This document shows, in pieces, positions 1 to 9,409 of a DNA stretch of 64,000 nt. Position numbers and translations under genes: made by a program. The number at the start of each line of letters is the position of its first letter. Within the stretch, counting starts at the first letter, position 1. Under the pieces are notes generated by a model. That model did no database searches and had not been told where the DNA came from. It saw only the letters and a program-made list of their open reading frames with translations. This DNA is from Massilia sp. Se16.2.3 (lineage in GTDB: Bacteria; Pseudomonadota; Gammaproteobacteria; Burkholderiales; Burkholderiaceae_D): NCBI RefSeq assembly GCF_014171595.1, contig NZ_CP050451.1, positions 1,922,001-1,986,000 of the forward strand. Direction: 5' to 3'.

Positions 1-1
1 G

Positions 2-289
2 GAAGTGCGCGCCGACGGTGGCGCCGCCCGCAACGACTTATTAATGCAGTTCCAGGCCGACCTGCTCGGCGTGCCGGTGGTGCGCCCGGCGGTTACCGAG
101 ACGACGGCGCTGGGCGCGGCCTACCTGGCCGGGCTGGCGCAGGGCTTCTGGAGCTCGCGCGAGGAAATCGAAGCCTTGTGGCGCGCCCAGCGCCGCTTCG
201 AGCCGGCGATGGCGGCCGAGCGCCGTGCCGAACTGCGCGCACGCTGGGCGCGGGCTGTCGAGCATGCCAAGGGATGGGTGGAGCATTGA
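2..289 (+). CDS. glpK: Glycerol kinase, C-terminal fragment (5' end outside window)
   Basis: This is the last 95 or so residues of an FGGY-family carbohydrate kinase. Glycerol kinase phosphorylates glycerol to glycerol-3-phosphate in the cytoplasm. The fragment opens in the conserved stretch [20 protein letters not shown], which matches the C-terminal ATP-binding lobe of GlpK (DGGA..N.LMQFQ.D), followed by [14 protein letters not shown], another GlpK signature. The reading frame is open through the window edge, so the true start lies upstream. The stop TGA overlaps the start region of the next gene. Another FGGY kinase is possible, but the MQFQ-DLL block favours GlpK. Confidence 0.85.
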   Translation, partial: EVRADGGAARNDLLMQFQADLLGVPVVRPAVTETTALGAAYLAGLAQGFWSSREEIEALWRAQRRFEPAMAAERRAELRARWARAVEHAKGWVEH

Positions 290-853
290 GCGCGGGGCAG
301 GGAGTCGCGTTCGCGATCGCGCCCGCGGGACCGGGCGCGTACTGGCTGCTCGCCGCGATCACGCTGCTGGCCTGCGCCGCGCCCCCGGTCGTGATCCGCC
401 GCGATGGCCTGGGGCTCAGTTTGAAGAACATTGGCCTGGCCGCCATCCCCGGTGCTGCCGTTCACGGCTTCGCTGGCCTATGGGGTGCGTGACAACAGCT
501 TGCGCGTGGAGGACGGCAGGATCCTGCTGCGCGCGGCGCGTTTCTATCAGCATGACCGGCCGCTCGCCGATTTCGACCTCGCGCGGGCGCGCGTCGGCGG
601 CTATGACGAGATCATGGAAGCGCAGCTCGGCCTGCGCCGCAACGGCATCGGCTTGCCGGGCTACGCGGCGGGACGCTTCATGGGACCTGGCAAATCGACG
701 ATCTTTGCGCTGCTGACGGACCGCAGCAGCGTCGTGTTCCTGCCGGCGAAGAGCGGGCCGTCGCTGCTGATCAGCGTCGAACAGCCGCAAGCGTTTCTTG
801 CGGCGCTACGCGGCACGCACCCGGCATCCGCAGCTGCCGTCCTGCACCCCTGA
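274..853 (+). CDS. Small membrane protein with PH-like C-terminal region, frameshifted
   Basis: Two overlapping open frames join into one protein. The first part (ATG at 274, overlapping the glpK stop) has one hydrophobic segment, [16 protein letters not shown]. The second part runs from the [20 protein letters not shown] region to the stop at 853. The frame changes at a run of four C at 447-450. Removing one C restores [13 protein letters not shown] and a continuous protein of about 190 residues. The layout, a membrane segment followed by a compact beta-rich domain, resembles small bacterial PH-domain proteins, but the family call is tentative. The frameshift may be a sequencing indel, as in murE and murD. 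Confidence 0.5.
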
Positions 854-865
854 GCCGGCAAGGAC

Positions 866-1564
866 TTACCGCTCGACGATCTCCAGGTCGAACTCGTCCA
901 CCCCCGCCACTTCGCCATGCACCCGGTCGCCAGGCTTCAGGGCTCCGACCCCGCCCGGCGTCCCCGTGAAGATCAAGTCCCCCGGCGCCAGCGTTACCAG
1001 GCGAGAGAGGTGGCTGATGATGTCGGCGATCGGCCAGATCATTTCGTTCAGCGAACCATCCTGGCGCACTTCGCCGTTGACCGTCATGCGGATGCAGGCG
1101 TCCTCGGACGGGTGGCCGAAGCTGCTGACCGGACGCAGCGGGGAGCAGGGCGCGGAGGCGTCGAAGCCTTTCGCCATGTCCCAGGGCCTGCCGTGCTCCT
1201 TGGCGACGGCCTGCAAGTCGCGCCGGGTCAGGTCGATGCCGACGCCATAGCCCCAGACCTTGCCGAGTGCCTCGTCGGCGGGAATGTCGGCGCCGCCGGC
1301 GCGCAGGGCCACCACCAGTTCGATCTCGTGGTGCAGGTCTTCCGTCGCCGGCGGGTAGGCGAGCGTGCCCTCGGCCGGCACCACGGCGTCGGCCGGTTTG
1401 GTGAAGAAGAAGGGCGGCTCGCGGCTCGGATCGCTGCCCATCTCGCGGGCATGGGTGGCGTAGTTGCGGCCGACGCAGAAGACGCGGCGGATCGGGAAAC
1501 GGGCGCTGCTGCCGTAAATGGCGAGCGAAGGCGTGGCGGGCGGCGTGATGGCGTAGTCGGGCAT
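866..1564 (-). CDS. Fumarylacetoacetate hydrolase family protein (fumarylpyruvate hydrolase-like)
   Basis: A 232-residue single-domain enzyme of the FAH fold. The N-terminal FCVGRNYATHAREMG motif, the metal-binding acidic cluster HHEIELVVAL, and the FTGTPGGVG loop near the C terminus are all typical. Members hydrolyse or decarboxylate C-C bonds of acylpyruvates in aromatic catabolism; fumarylpyruvate hydrolase is the closest subtype by the REPPFFFTKPADAV segment. The start chosen is the ATG at 1564, because upstream in-frame codons give Arg/Ala/Gly-rich sequence without homology character. It is convergent with the preceding plus-strand gene, and no pathway partners lie nearby, so the substrate is unproven. 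Confidence 0.85.
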   Translation of the reverse strand: MPDYAITPPATPSLAIYGSSARFPIRRVFCVGRNYATHAREMGSDPSREPPFFFTKPADAVVPAEGTLAYPPATEDLHHEIELVVALRAGGADIPADEALGKVWGYGVGIDLTRRDLQAVAKEHGRPWDMAKGFDASAPCSPLRPVSSFGHPSEDACIRMTVNGEVRQDGSLNEMIWPIADIISHLSRLVTLAPGDLIFTGTPGGVGALKPGDRVHGEVAGVDEFDLEIVER

Positions 1565-1640
1565 GGGATCTCGCGTGGACGGTGGAGCCTTCATTCTACC
1601 GGCGCCTGCGCACTCCTCGCGCGCCGTACCACGCCCGGGT

Positions 1641-2603
1641 TCAGAACCCGATCCGGCTCCGTCCCGGCAGCCCGCGCAGGCGCACGTCCTCGAGCATGAT
1701 GTGCCCGCGCCCACCCGCGACCGCATAGCCCAGGCTGTCGAGCAGGGTCTTGCGCAGGTCGCGCGGCGAGACCGGCGCCAGTTTATCGAGCACGGCGTCG
1801 CCCAGCAGCGCGTCGAAACCGGTCAGGTTCAGTTCCTCCAGCAGCGAAGCATACATGCGCTGGGCGATGCCGGCCGCCTGGTCTGGCGTGGGCGCCGGCA
1901 CCTCGTAGACGGCCATGCGATTGAGCAGGGGAGCGGGAATGCCTTCGACCGAATTCGCCGTCAGCACCCAGAAGATCTGGCTGGCGTCGACTTCGACGTC
2001 GATGAACTCGTCGCGGAAGGCGCGTGCCGTTTCCGGTTCCAGCAGTTGATAGAGGGCGGCGAGCGGGTCGGACTGGGAGGAACCGGTCGCCTTTTCGACT
2101 TCGTCGAGGACGACGACCGGGTTGGCATACTGACCACGCACGAGGCGCTCGGCCACCTTGCCGCACTTGGCGCCGCGCCAGCTGGCCGAGCTGCCGGTGA
2201 TGACGAAGCCGGCCGACAGCGCGTTCATGCTGATCAGTTCGCAGTCGGTACCCATCGCCCGCGCCAGGCGCTTGGCGAAGTGGGTCTTGCCGACACCGGG
2301 CCCGCCCAGCAGCAGGATCGGCATGACATTGAAACCCTTGTTGCCGGCATGGGCCAGGCGCAGGTAGCGCGCCAGGTCATCCAGTACTTCATCGAAGTTC
2401 GGGCATTCCTCGAACAGGGGAGACAGGGCGTCGATCGAGGAAGGCGTGGTCACGAAGCGCTCGGGGCCGGTATCGAGCATGCGCTCGTAGAAGGCGTCGA
2501 GTTCGGGGGAGCGGCCGCGGCTGCGGTCGAGGGCGTCCTGCACGTCGAGCAGGTCGTAGACGGCGCGGGTCCGGGCGAGGGTGAGAGGGGTGGCGAAACT
2601 CAC
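1641..2603 (-). CDS. AAA+ family ATPase (Lon-like ATPase module)
   Basis: A 320-residue AAA+ ATPase with Walker A GGPGVGKT, Walker B VVVLDEVEK, a sensor-1 region (WVLTANSVEGIP) and a C-terminal lid ending in SPRDLRKTLLDSLG. The module resembles the ATPase domain of Lon, but no protease domain follows, so it probably acts as a stand-alone remodeller. The GTG start at 2603 is preceded by AGGAG at 2611-2615 with a 7-nt spacer. An in-frame ATG at 2621 lies upstream of that site and was rejected. The gene is transcribed divergently from mraZ. Its substrate cannot be inferred from context. Confidence 0.8.
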   Translation of the reverse strand: MSFATPLTLARTRAVYDLLDVQDALDRSRGRSPELDAFYERMLDTGPERFVTTPSSIDALSPLFEECPNFDEVLDDLARYLRLAHAGNKGFNVMPILLLGGPGVGKTHFAKRLARAMGTDCELISMNALSAGFVITGSSASWRGAKCGKVAERLVRGQYANPVVVLDEVEKATGSSQSDPLAALYQLLEPETARAFRDEFIDVEVDASQIFWVLTANSVEGIPAPLLNRMAVYEVPAPTPDQAAGIAQRMYASLLEELNLTGFDALLGDAVLDKLAPVSPRDLRKTLLDSLGYAVAGGRGHIMLEDVRLRGLPGRSRIGF

Positions 2604-2610
2604 TTTATTT

Positions 2611-2615
2611 CTCCT
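2611..2615 (-). promoter_or_regulatory. Ribosome binding site deciding the GTG start of the AAA+ gene
   Basis: AGGAG on the minus strand sits 7 nt before the GTG at 2603. It favours this codon over the upstream in-frame ATG at 2621, which would place the site inside the coding region. Confidence 0.7.
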
Positions 2616-2933
2616 GTGCACGCATCACATCCCGACTGCCGGCCGTCGCCGAACTGTCGGGCGATGGAGAAATCCTAACCCTTTCCGCATGAATCCGCAA
2701 TTTCCCAACCGTGCCCTGCGCGCCTGCTGATCTTGCTGTCGGAAAAGTCCTAAGCCTGTAAATATTTTCCTAACGTCAACGATACAACACCTCATCCCAG
2801 ATGAGGTTGCACTTTCAGTGTTAATCCTAAGTGCTTAATTTTCCGAGAGATTTTCTATTCATACTGCTTGAGCGAAGTTGTCTAAGTCCTTAATTTCATT
2901 GGAAAAATGCGAATTTTTCCTGTTGGAATTCGC

Positions 2934-2962
2934 TTGACCAGTAACAACGCTTCCTCTAAAGT
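2934..2962 (+). promoter_or_regulatory. Sigma70-type promoter of the dcw cluster
   Basis: TTGACC at 2934-2939 and TAAAGT at 2957-2962 are separated by exactly 17 bp. They lie in the AT-rich gap of about 455 bp between the divergent AAA+ gene and mraZ. The -10 hexamer overlaps the first MraZ-type repeat. Predicted transcription start is near 2969, giving a leader of about 90 nt before mraZ. Confidence 0.65.
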
Positions 2963-3000
2963 GGGAAACAGTGTGAAAAAGTGCAGTTTTGTGGGAGAAG
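2961..3000 (+). promoter_or_regulatory. MraZ operator: four 10-bp direct repeats
   Basis: Four units begin at 2961, 2971, 2981 and 2991: GTGGGAAACA, GTGTGAAAAA, GTGCAGTTTT, GTGGGAGAAG. The GTG(G/T)G core every 10 bp is the pattern bound by MraZ in other bacteria (TGGGN repeats spaced by 5 nt). Placement over and just after the -10 of the cluster promoter fits autorepression by MraZ. The third unit is degenerate. Confidence 0.75.
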
Positions 3001-3058
3001 TTCAGGTCTCCCGGCGCGCAAACAACTAAACTGATAACTCTCCAAAGCTAGGTAAAAC

Positions 3059-3487
3059 GTGTTTCAAGGCGCGTCAGCGATCAATCTCGATGCGAAAGGC
3101 CGGATGTCCATTCCGGCAAAGCATCGTGACGCCCTCGCGCTGCAATGCGAAGGACGGCTTACCTTGACCCGCCACCCCCACGGCTGCCTGTTGTTTTTCC
3201 CGCGTCCCGTGTGGGAAACCCACCGCGACCAGATCGCCGCCTGGCCGATGTCCGCCCGTGCGTGGCAACGCATTTTCCTCGGTAACGCCTGCGATGTCGA
3301 GATGGACAGCGCCGGCCGTGTCCTGATTTCTCCCGAACTGCGCGCCGCCGTCGGCCTGGAAAAGGAAGTGATGATGCTCGGCATGGGCACCCACTTCGAG
3401 ATCTGGGACGCCGCCAAGCTGGCCGCCGACGAAGCCGCGGCCGTGGCCGGCGGCATGCCTGATGTCCTTTCCAACTTCTCTTTCTGA
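3059..3487 (+). CDS. mraZ: Transcriptional regulator MraZ
   Basis: A 142-residue protein of the AbrB/MraZ fold with two similar halves: [17 protein letters not shown] near the N terminus and [19 protein letters not shown] in the second half. The DxxGR signature occurs in each. MraZ binds repeats upstream of its own gene and controls the division and wall cluster, and it can also modulate RsmH. The start is GTG at 3059, giving [11 protein letters not shown], the usual family N terminus. The gene is first in the dcw operon. The operator repeats at 2961-3000 suggest autoregulation. Length is close to the 143-150 residues normal for the family. Confidence 0.97.
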   Translation: MFQGASAINLDAKGRMSIPAKHRDALALQCEGRLTLTRHPHGCLLFFPRPVWETHRDQIAAWPMSARAWQRIFLGNACDVEMDSAGRVLISPELRAAVGLEKEVMMLGMGTHFEIWDAAKLAADEAAAVAGGMPDVLSNFSF

Positions 3488-3494
3488 GGCACCG

Positions 3495-4457
3495 ATGATT
3501 CCTGCGCATTCGGTGCCCGAATTCCAGCATCGCACGGTGCTGCTCGACGAAGCGGTCGACGCCCTCGACCTGGCCGGCCCACGTGCCGACGGTATCTATA
3601 TAGATGGCACTTTCGGCCGTGGCGGCCACAGCCGCCTGATCCTGTCGCGCCTGGGCGAGAAGGGCCGCCTGTTTGCTTTCGACAAGGACCTGCAGGCGAT
3701 CGCCACCGCCGAGACCATCGACGACCCACGCTTCACGATCATCCATGACAGTTTCGCCACCATGGGCGCGGCGCTGGCCGAACGCGGCATCGCCCGCGTC
3801 GACGGCATCCTGCTCGACCTGGGCATCTCGTCGCCGCAGGTGGACGATGCCGCGCGCGGATTCAGCTTCCGCAACGACGGCCCGCTCGACATGCGCATGG
3901 ATACGACCCGCGGACTCTCGGCCGCCGAATGGATTGCCACGGCGCCCGAACAACAACTGGAAAAGGTAATACGCGATTATGGGGAAGAACGGTTTGCTTT
4001 TCAGATTGCAAAGGCGATTGTTGCTCGCCGGGCAGTCGAACCAATTTCAAGCACACGACAGCTTGCCGCAATCGTGGCAGACGCGGTCAAGACTCGGGAA
4101 AAGGGCAAGGATCCGGCCACCCGTACCTTTCAGGCTATCCGGATTTTCATCAATCAGGAGCTTGAGGACCTCGAGGCAGGATTGACCGCTGCCTACGCCA
4201 TGCTCGCGCCCGGTGCGCGCATGTCCGTCATCAGCTTCCATTCGCTCGAAGACCGCATGGTCAAGCAGTTCCTGGCCAGCAAAGCCAAGGTCGCCCAGCC
4301 GGACCGCCGCCTGCCGATCCGCGCCGTCGATCTGCCGCAGCCGCTGATGAAGCTCATCGCCAAGATCAAGCCGTCCGATGAAGAGGTCGGCGCGAATCCG
4401 CGCGCCCGCTCGGCGGTGCTGCGCGTGGCCGAGCGCCTGGAGGACACGGCACGATGA
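3495..4457 (+). CDS. rsmH: 16S rRNA (cytosine(1402)-N4)-methyltransferase
   Basis: RsmH (MraW) methylates N4 of C1402 in 16S rRNA using S-adenosylmethionine. The 320-residue protein shows the [16 protein letters not shown] start, the SAM-binding [12 protein letters not shown] motif, [16 protein letters not shown], and [14 protein letters not shown] near the C terminus. The ATG at 3495 was chosen because GAGG lies just upstream and the next methionine upstream extends into the mraZ stop region. The last codons overlap the ftsL start by 4 bp (ATGA), implying translational coupling. Confidence 0.97.
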   Translation: MIPAHSVPEFQHRTVLLDEAVDALDLAGPRADGIYIDGTFGRGGHSRLILSRLGEKGRLFAFDKDLQAIATAETIDDPRFTIIHDSFATMGAALAERGIARVDGILLDLGISSPQVDDAARGFSFRNDGPLDMRMDTTRGLSAAEWIATAPEQQLEKVIRDYGEERFAFQIAKAIVARRAVEPISSTRQLAAIVADAVKTREKGKDPATRTFQAIRIFINQELEDLEAGLTAAYAMLAPGARMSVISFHSLEDRMVKQFLASKAKVAQPDRRLPIRAVDLPQPLMKLIAKIKPSDEEVGANPRARSAVLRVAERLEDTAR

Positions 4458-4726
4458 GCAACAAGCTCAATATCTTCCTCGCAGCCGGCCTGATCGCCTG
4501 CGGCCTGACCCTGGTCAACGCGCGCTACCAGGCGCGCCACCTGTTCATCGAGCTCGAGCGCCTGCAGCAGCACGCGCGCCAGCTCGACATCGACTGGGCC
4601 CAGCTGCAGCTGGACCAGTCCACCCTCGGCAAGAGCGAGCGCATCGAGCAGATCGCGCGTACTGAACTGAACATGACGCCCCTGACGCCTGCGCGCACCC
4701 AATACCTGACCGAGGACGCCAAATGA
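4454..4726 (+). CDS. ftsL: Cell division protein FtsL
   Basis: A 90-residue bitopic membrane protein: a short cytoplasmic start, a transmembrane helix ([19 protein letters not shown]) and a periplasmic coiled coil rich in Leu/Gln/Arg. FtsL pairs with FtsB and FtsQ to activate FtsW-FtsI at the septum. Size and position between rsmH and ftsI are diagnostic, because sequence conservation is low. It overlaps both neighbours by 4 bp (ATGA), so the three genes are translationally coupled. Confidence 0.93.
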   Translation: MSNKLNIFLAAGLIACGLTLVNARYQARHLFIELERLQQHARQLDIDWAQLQLDQSTLGKSERIEQIARTELNMTPLTPARTQYLTEDAK

Positions 4727-6507
4727 AGCGCGACAAGCCGTTCAACGCCAATCGCGTCGCCGCTTCGAAGGGCATGGCTTTCTCGAAGAGCCCCGTGCTG
4801 GCCGTGCGTTTGCCGGACTGGCGTTCGCGCGTGATGCTGTTCGTGCTCTTCGCCGGCTTCATGACGCTGGCCGGCGCCGCCGTCTACCGCCAGGTCATCA
4901 ACGACGAATTCCTGCAAAAGCAGGGCAAGAACCGCTACGAGCGCACGCTCGAGATGCCGGCCACGCGCGGCAAGATCATGGACCGCAACGGCCAGGTGCT
5001 GGCTTCGTCCCTGCCGGTCAAGGCCGTCTGGGCCGTGCCGGAAGACGTGCTGGCCTCGCCGCCGGAGAAGATCGCCGAACTGGCGCGCCTGCTCGGGATG
5101 CCGGAAGCGGAACTGCGCAAGAAGCTCGACTCGAACCGCACCTACGTCTACCTGAAGCGCCAGGTCGAGATGGAGGTCATCGCGAAGATCGAGAAGCTGA
5201 AGATCAAAGGCCTCGACACGAACAAGGAATACAAGCGCTTTTACCCGCAGGGCGAAGTCATGACCCACATGGTCGGCTTCACCAACGTCGAAGACGTCGG
5301 CCAGGAAGGCATGGAGCTGGCGCAGCAGAAAAGCCTGGTCGGCGTGCCCGGCAGCCGCCGCGTGATCAAGGACCGCTTCGACCGCGTCGTCGAAGACCTG
5401 GGCATCCTGCGCGAGCCGCACGACGGCAAGAACCTGACCCTGTCGGTCGACAGCAAACTCCAGTACATCGCCTTCACCAGCATCAAGAACGCGGTCGAGA
5501 AATTCAACGCCAAGGCCGGCGCCGCCGTGGTGCTGGACGTGCACACGGGCGAGGTACTGGCACTGGCGAACTACCCGACCTATAACCCGAACGACCGCAC
5601 CAAGCTCACCGGCGAGCAGCTGCGCAACCGCGTCATCACCGATACCTACGAGCCGGGTTCCATCATCAAGCCGATGACCGTGGCCCTCGCCCTGGAGACG
5701 AAACGCGTCACCCCGAACACCGTGTTCGACACGGGAGCGGGGCGCATCGTCGTCGGCGGCCACGCCATCCGCGACTCGCACCCGAAGCCCATGCTGACCA
5801 CCAGCGGCATCATCCAGAAGTCGTCGAACGTCGGCGTCGTGAAGATCTCGCAGATGATCCCGCCGCAGGAAATGTGGGAGCTCTACACCAAACTCGGCTT
5901 CGGCCAGGCACCGCGCTTCGGCTTCCCGGGCCCGGCCGCCGGCCGCGTGCGTCCATGGAAATCCTGGCGCCCGGTCGAATACGCGAACATGGCTTTCGGC
6001 CACGGCCTGTCGGTGTCGCTGCTGCAGATGGCACGCTCGTACATGATCTTCGCGCGCAACGGCGACATGATCCCGCTGTCCTTCGTCAAGCTCAGCGAAG
6101 AGCCGGTCGGCCAGCAGATCATCTCCCCGAAAACGGCGGCCCAGGTGCGCACCATGCTCGAATCCGTCGTCAGCCCGGAAGGCACGGCTTCGCGCGCCCA
6201 GGTGGCCGGCTACCGCGTCGGCGGCAAGACCGGTACCGCGCAAAAGATCGTCAACGGCCGCTATTCGCAAACCAGCTATGTCGGCTCTTTCGTCGGCATC
6301 GCGCCGATGTCGAAACCGCGCTTCGTCATCGCCGTCATGGTCGACGACCCAAAGGGTGCCGTGCACACCGGCGGCGGCGTGGCCGCGCCAACCTTCGCCG
6401 ACCTCGCAGCCAGTGCGCTGCGGGCCGATAACATACCGCCGGATTCGTCGGTCACCGACATCATCATTCCGGAAGAACCACTCGAGGAGAGCCTGGATGG
6501 CGCTTAG
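4723..6507 (+). CDS. ftsI: Septal peptidoglycan transpeptidase FtsI (PBP3)
   Basis: A 594-residue class B penicillin-binding protein. An N-terminal transmembrane helix (VMLFVLFAGFMTLAGAAVYR) is followed by the dimerisation module beginning at ATRGKIMDRNGQVLASS and the transpeptidase domain. Catalytic motifs are visible in order: SxxK as EPGSIIKP, SxN as KSSNVG, and KTG as GGKTGTAQK. FtsI cross-links septal peptidoglycan together with the glycosyltransferase FtsW, encoded later in the cluster. It starts with an ATGA overlap with ftsL, and murE begins inside its last 11 bp. Confidence 0.97.
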   Translation: MKRDKPFNANRVAASKGMAFSKSPVLAVRLPDWRSRVMLFVLFAGFMTLAGAAVYRQVINDEFLQKQGKNRYERTLEMPATRGKIMDRNGQVLASSLPVKAVWAVPEDVLASPPEKIAELARLLGMPEAELRKKLDSNRTYVYLKRQVEMEVIAKIEKLKIKGLDTNKEYKRFYPQGEVMTHMVGFTNVEDVGQEGMELAQQKSLVGVPGSRRVIKDRFDRVVEDLGILREPHDGKNLTLSVDSKLQYIAFTSIKNAVEKFNAKAGAAVVLDVHTGEVLALANYPTYNPNDRTKLTGEQLRNRVITDTYEPGSIIKPMTVALALETKRVTPNTVFDTGAGRIVVGGHAIRDSHPKPMLTTSGIIQKSSNVGVVKISQMIPPQEMWELYTKLGFGQAPRFGFPGPAAGRVRPWKSWRPVEYANMAFGHGLSVSLLQMARSYMIFARNGDMIPLSFVKLSEEPVGQQIISPKTAAQVRTMLESVVSPEGTASRAQVAGYRVGGKTGTAQKIVNGRYSQTSYVGSFVGIAPMSKPRFVIAVMVDDPKGAVHTGGGVAAPTFADLAASALRADNIPPDSSVTDIIIPEEPLEESLDGA

Positions 6508-8042
6508 CCCGCACCAGATTCGCCAGTCAGACCTGGCCCGCTGGGTAGTTGCCGCCGCACCAGGCGGCAAACTCGTTTCCGACTCGCGCCAATTGCAGCC
6601 GGGCGACGTCTTCTTCGCCTATCCGGGCGACGCCGGCGACGGCCGCCGCTACATCGCCGCCGCCGTCGCCGCCGGCGCTGCCGCCGTGGTCTACGACGAC
6701 CGCGACTTCACCGGGATGAATCCATCGATGTGCCGCACCTGGCCGTGCCCGACCTGAAGCGCCAGGCCGGCCCGATCGCGCACGCGTTTCTCAGCATGCC
6801 GGACGTCGACATGTTCACCGTCGGCGTGACCGGCACCAATGGTAAAACCTCCTGCGCCGTCTGGCTCGGCCAGGCGATTGCCAGCCTGGGCGAGACCGCC
6901 GCCGTGATCGGCACGCTGGGCGTGGGCATGTACAAGGGCGCTGCCGCACCGACCTTCATCGAAACCGGCTACACGACGCCCGACGCCGTGCTGCTGGCCA
7001 GCCGCCTGGCCACCGTGCGCGAAGCCGGCGCCCGTTCGCTGGCCATCGAAGTCTCGTCGATCGGCCTGGACGGGGCCGTACCAACGGCATGCACTTCGAC
7101 GTGGCCATCTTCACGAACCTGACGCGCGACCACCTCGACTACCACGGCGACATGGCCAGCTACGAAGCGGCCAAGCGCAAGCTGTTCGAGTGGCCGGAAC
7201 TGCAAACGGGCGTCATCAACCTCGACGACGCGGCCGGCCGGCGCCTGGTCGCGCACCTGCGCGCCACCCGCCCCGAGCTGGCCATTACCGGCTACACGCT
7301 GCAGGACGAAGCGGCGCAGCCGGCCATCGAGGGTGTGACCATCCTCCGTGCGGCGAACAAGCGCAGCCGTCCTACCGGCGCCGAATTCGTGCTGGAAACG
7401 AGCCAGGGCAGCCTGCCGGTCAGGACGCAACTCGTCGGCCACTTCAACATCAGCAATGCGCTGGCCGTGCTGGGCGCCCTGCTGGCCAAGGGCGTCGAAC
7501 TCAAGCGCGCCGTCGCGGCCATCGAAGCGCTGGTGCCGGCCCCGGGCCGCATGCAGCAGGTCGGCGGCCAGGATGCGCCGCTGGTCGTGATCGACTATGC
7601 CCATACGCCGGACGCGCTGGAAAAGACCCTTGGCGCGCTGCGCCAGGTCGCGACCGAACGCGCTGGCCAGTTGTGGTGCGTGTTCGGCTGCGGCGGCGAC
7701 CGCGATCCGGGCAAGCGCCCGCAGATGGGCGCGATTGCCCAGCTGGCCGACCAGGCCATCGTCACCAGCGACAACCCGCGCAGCGAAGACCCGGCTGCCA
7801 TCATCGAGCAGATCGTGGCCGGCATGGACGGGCAGGCCGCTTCGCGTCGCCAGGCGATCGAGGACCGCGCCGCCGCCATCCTGTACGCCGTCAAGCATGC
7901 TGGTAAACAGGACGTGATCCTGCTGGCCGGTAAAGGCCATGAGCCCTACCAGGAGATCAAGGGCAGGAAGATGCCGTTCTCCGATGCCGAACACGCCACG
8001 CTGGCCCTGAGCGCACGGCTCACCATGATGAGGACGCATTGA
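6497..8042 (+). CDS. murE: UDP-MurNAc-tripeptide synthetase MurE, two frameshifts
   Basis: MurE adds meso-diaminopimelate (in most Gram-negatives) to UDP-MurNAc-L-Ala-D-Glu. The protein is split over three frames. Part 1 (from ATG 6497) carries SDSRQLQPGDVFFAYPG. Part 2 carries the ATP loop VGVTGTNGKTSCAVWL. Part 3 carries FTNLTRDHLDYHG, VVIDYAHTPDAL, and the amino-acid-binding region SDNPRSEDP typical of Dap-adding enzymes. The frames join if one G is added at GGG 6713-6715 and another at GGGG 7072-7075. Both breaks are single-base losses in G runs of an essential gene, so sequencing error is likelier than a pseudogene. The stop overlaps the murF start by 1 bp. Confidence 0.9.
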
Positions 8043-9409
8043 TGCGCGGTTCGCTCGCACAACTGGCAAGCGCGATCGACGGCGCCGTCCTGCAGGGCGA
8101 CGCTGCTTTCGAGAGCGTCTCGACCGACAGCCGCACCGCCAATGCCGGCGTGCTCTTCGTCGCCTTGCGCGGCGAGCGTTTCGATGCCCACGACTTCCTG
8201 CCGCAGGTGGCCGCGAATGGCGCCGCCGCGGTGGTGGCCGAGCGTTTGCCGGAGGGCTGGACCCTGCCGGCACTGGTCGTCCCCGACACGCTGGTGGCCC
8301 TGGGGCGCATCGCCAACAGCTGGCGCCGTCAGTATGCGATTCCCGTGATCGGCGTCACCGGCAGCAACGGCAAGACCACGGTCAAGGAAATGATCGCCTC
8401 GATCCTGGCCGCCGCGGTCGGCATCGATGCGCGCCTGGCCACGCAAGGTAACCTGAACAACGAAATCGGCGTGCCGCTCACGCTGATGCGCCTGGAATCC
8501 TCACACCGCGCGGCGGTGGTGGAACTGGGCATGAATCATCCCGGCGAGATCGCGCGCCTGGCGGCGATTGCCGAGCCAACCGTCGGCCTGGTGAACAATG
8601 CCCAGCGCGAGCACCAGGAATTCATGCACACGGTGGAAGCCGTCGCGCTGGAAAACGGTTCGGTGTTCGCGGCACTGCCGGCAAGCGGCGTGGCCGTCTA
8701 TCCGGGCGACGACACCTACACCCCGCTGTGGCAAGGCCTGGCCAAATGCCGTAGCCTGACCTTCGGCTTGCTTGATGCCTGCGACGTGCGCGCTACCTTC
8801 AGCAGCACCGGTTTCGGCAACGCGCTGCAGGTGACGACCCCTGAAGGCGGCTTCGCATTGAACCTGGCCGCCGCCGGCGAACACAATGTGCGCAATGCGC
8901 TGGCGGCGATCGCCTGCACGCTGGCGGCCGGCATCGAACAAAGCGTGATCGTGCGCGGGCTGGAGGCCTTCGCCCCGGTGGGCGGGCGCCTGCAGCGCAA
9001 GCAGGCCGTCAACGGCGCGCTCGTCATCGACGACACCTACAACGCCAATCCGGATTCGATGCGCGCCGCGATCGATGTGCTGGCCGCCTACCCGGCGCCG
9101 CGCTTCCTGGTCATCGGCGACATGGGGGAAGTCGGCACGCAGGGCCGCGAATTTACCGAGGAAATCGGCGCCTATGCGCAAAGCCGCGGCATCGAAACGG
9201 TGCTGGCGACGGGTGAACTCTCCACCCACCTGGTGGCGCACGGCGCAACACACTTCGAGCAGTTTGACGAATTATTGGCAGCACTGGACAAGCAACTGGG
9301 CGGCAATTCGGACGCAACTGTGTTGGTGAAGGGCTCGCGTTTCATGAAAATGGAACGCGTCGTCCATCACCTGACTGGATCAACAGCTACTCCCAAGGAC
9401 GCTCACTAA
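8042..9409 (+). CDS. murF: UDP-MurNAc-tripeptide--D-Ala-D-Ala ligase MurF
   Basis: A 455-residue Mur ligase that adds D-Ala-D-Ala to the UDP-MurNAc-tripeptide in the cytoplasm. Visible motifs: the N-terminal STDSRTANAGVLFVALRGE, the ATP loop GVTGSNGKTTVKEM, QGNLNNEIGVPLTL, VVELGMNHPGEIA and the central VIDDTYNANPDSM. The ATG at 8042 overlaps the murE stop by one base (TGATG). An upstream in-frame TTG at 8039 is less likely. mraY follows immediately after the stop with no gap. Confidence 0.97.
   Translation: MRGSLAQLASAIDGAVLQGDAAFESVSTDSRTANAGVLFVALRGERFDAHDFLPQVAANGAAAVVAERLPEGWTLPALVVPDTLVALGRIANSWRRQYAIPVIGVTGSNGKTTVKEMIASILAAAVGIDARLATQGNLNNEIGVPLTLMRLESSHRAAVVELGMNHPGEIARLAAIAEPTVGLVNNAQREHQEFMHTVEAVALENGSVFAALPASGVAVYPGDDTYTPLWQGLAKCRSLTFGLLDACDVRATFSSTGFGNALQVTTPEGGFALNLAAAGEHNVRNALAAIACTLAAGIEQSVIVRGLEAFAPVGGRLQRKQAVNGALVIDDTYNANPDSMRAAIDVLAAYPAPRFLVIGDMGEVGTQGREFTEEIGAYAQSRGIETVLATGELSTHLVAHGATHFEQFDELLAALDKQLGGNSDATVLVKGSRFMKMERVVHHLTGSTATPKDAH

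Noticed and set aside
4525..6570. 681-residue minus-strand open frame antisense to ftsI
   Set aside because: It is composed almost entirely of Arg/His/Asp/Ala as expected for the complement of high-GC coding sequence. ftsI on the plus strand is certain.
6497..8042. murE as a true pseudogene
   Set aside because: Both lesions are single G losses in homopolymers of an essential gene in an otherwise intact cluster; sequencing error is the simpler explanation.
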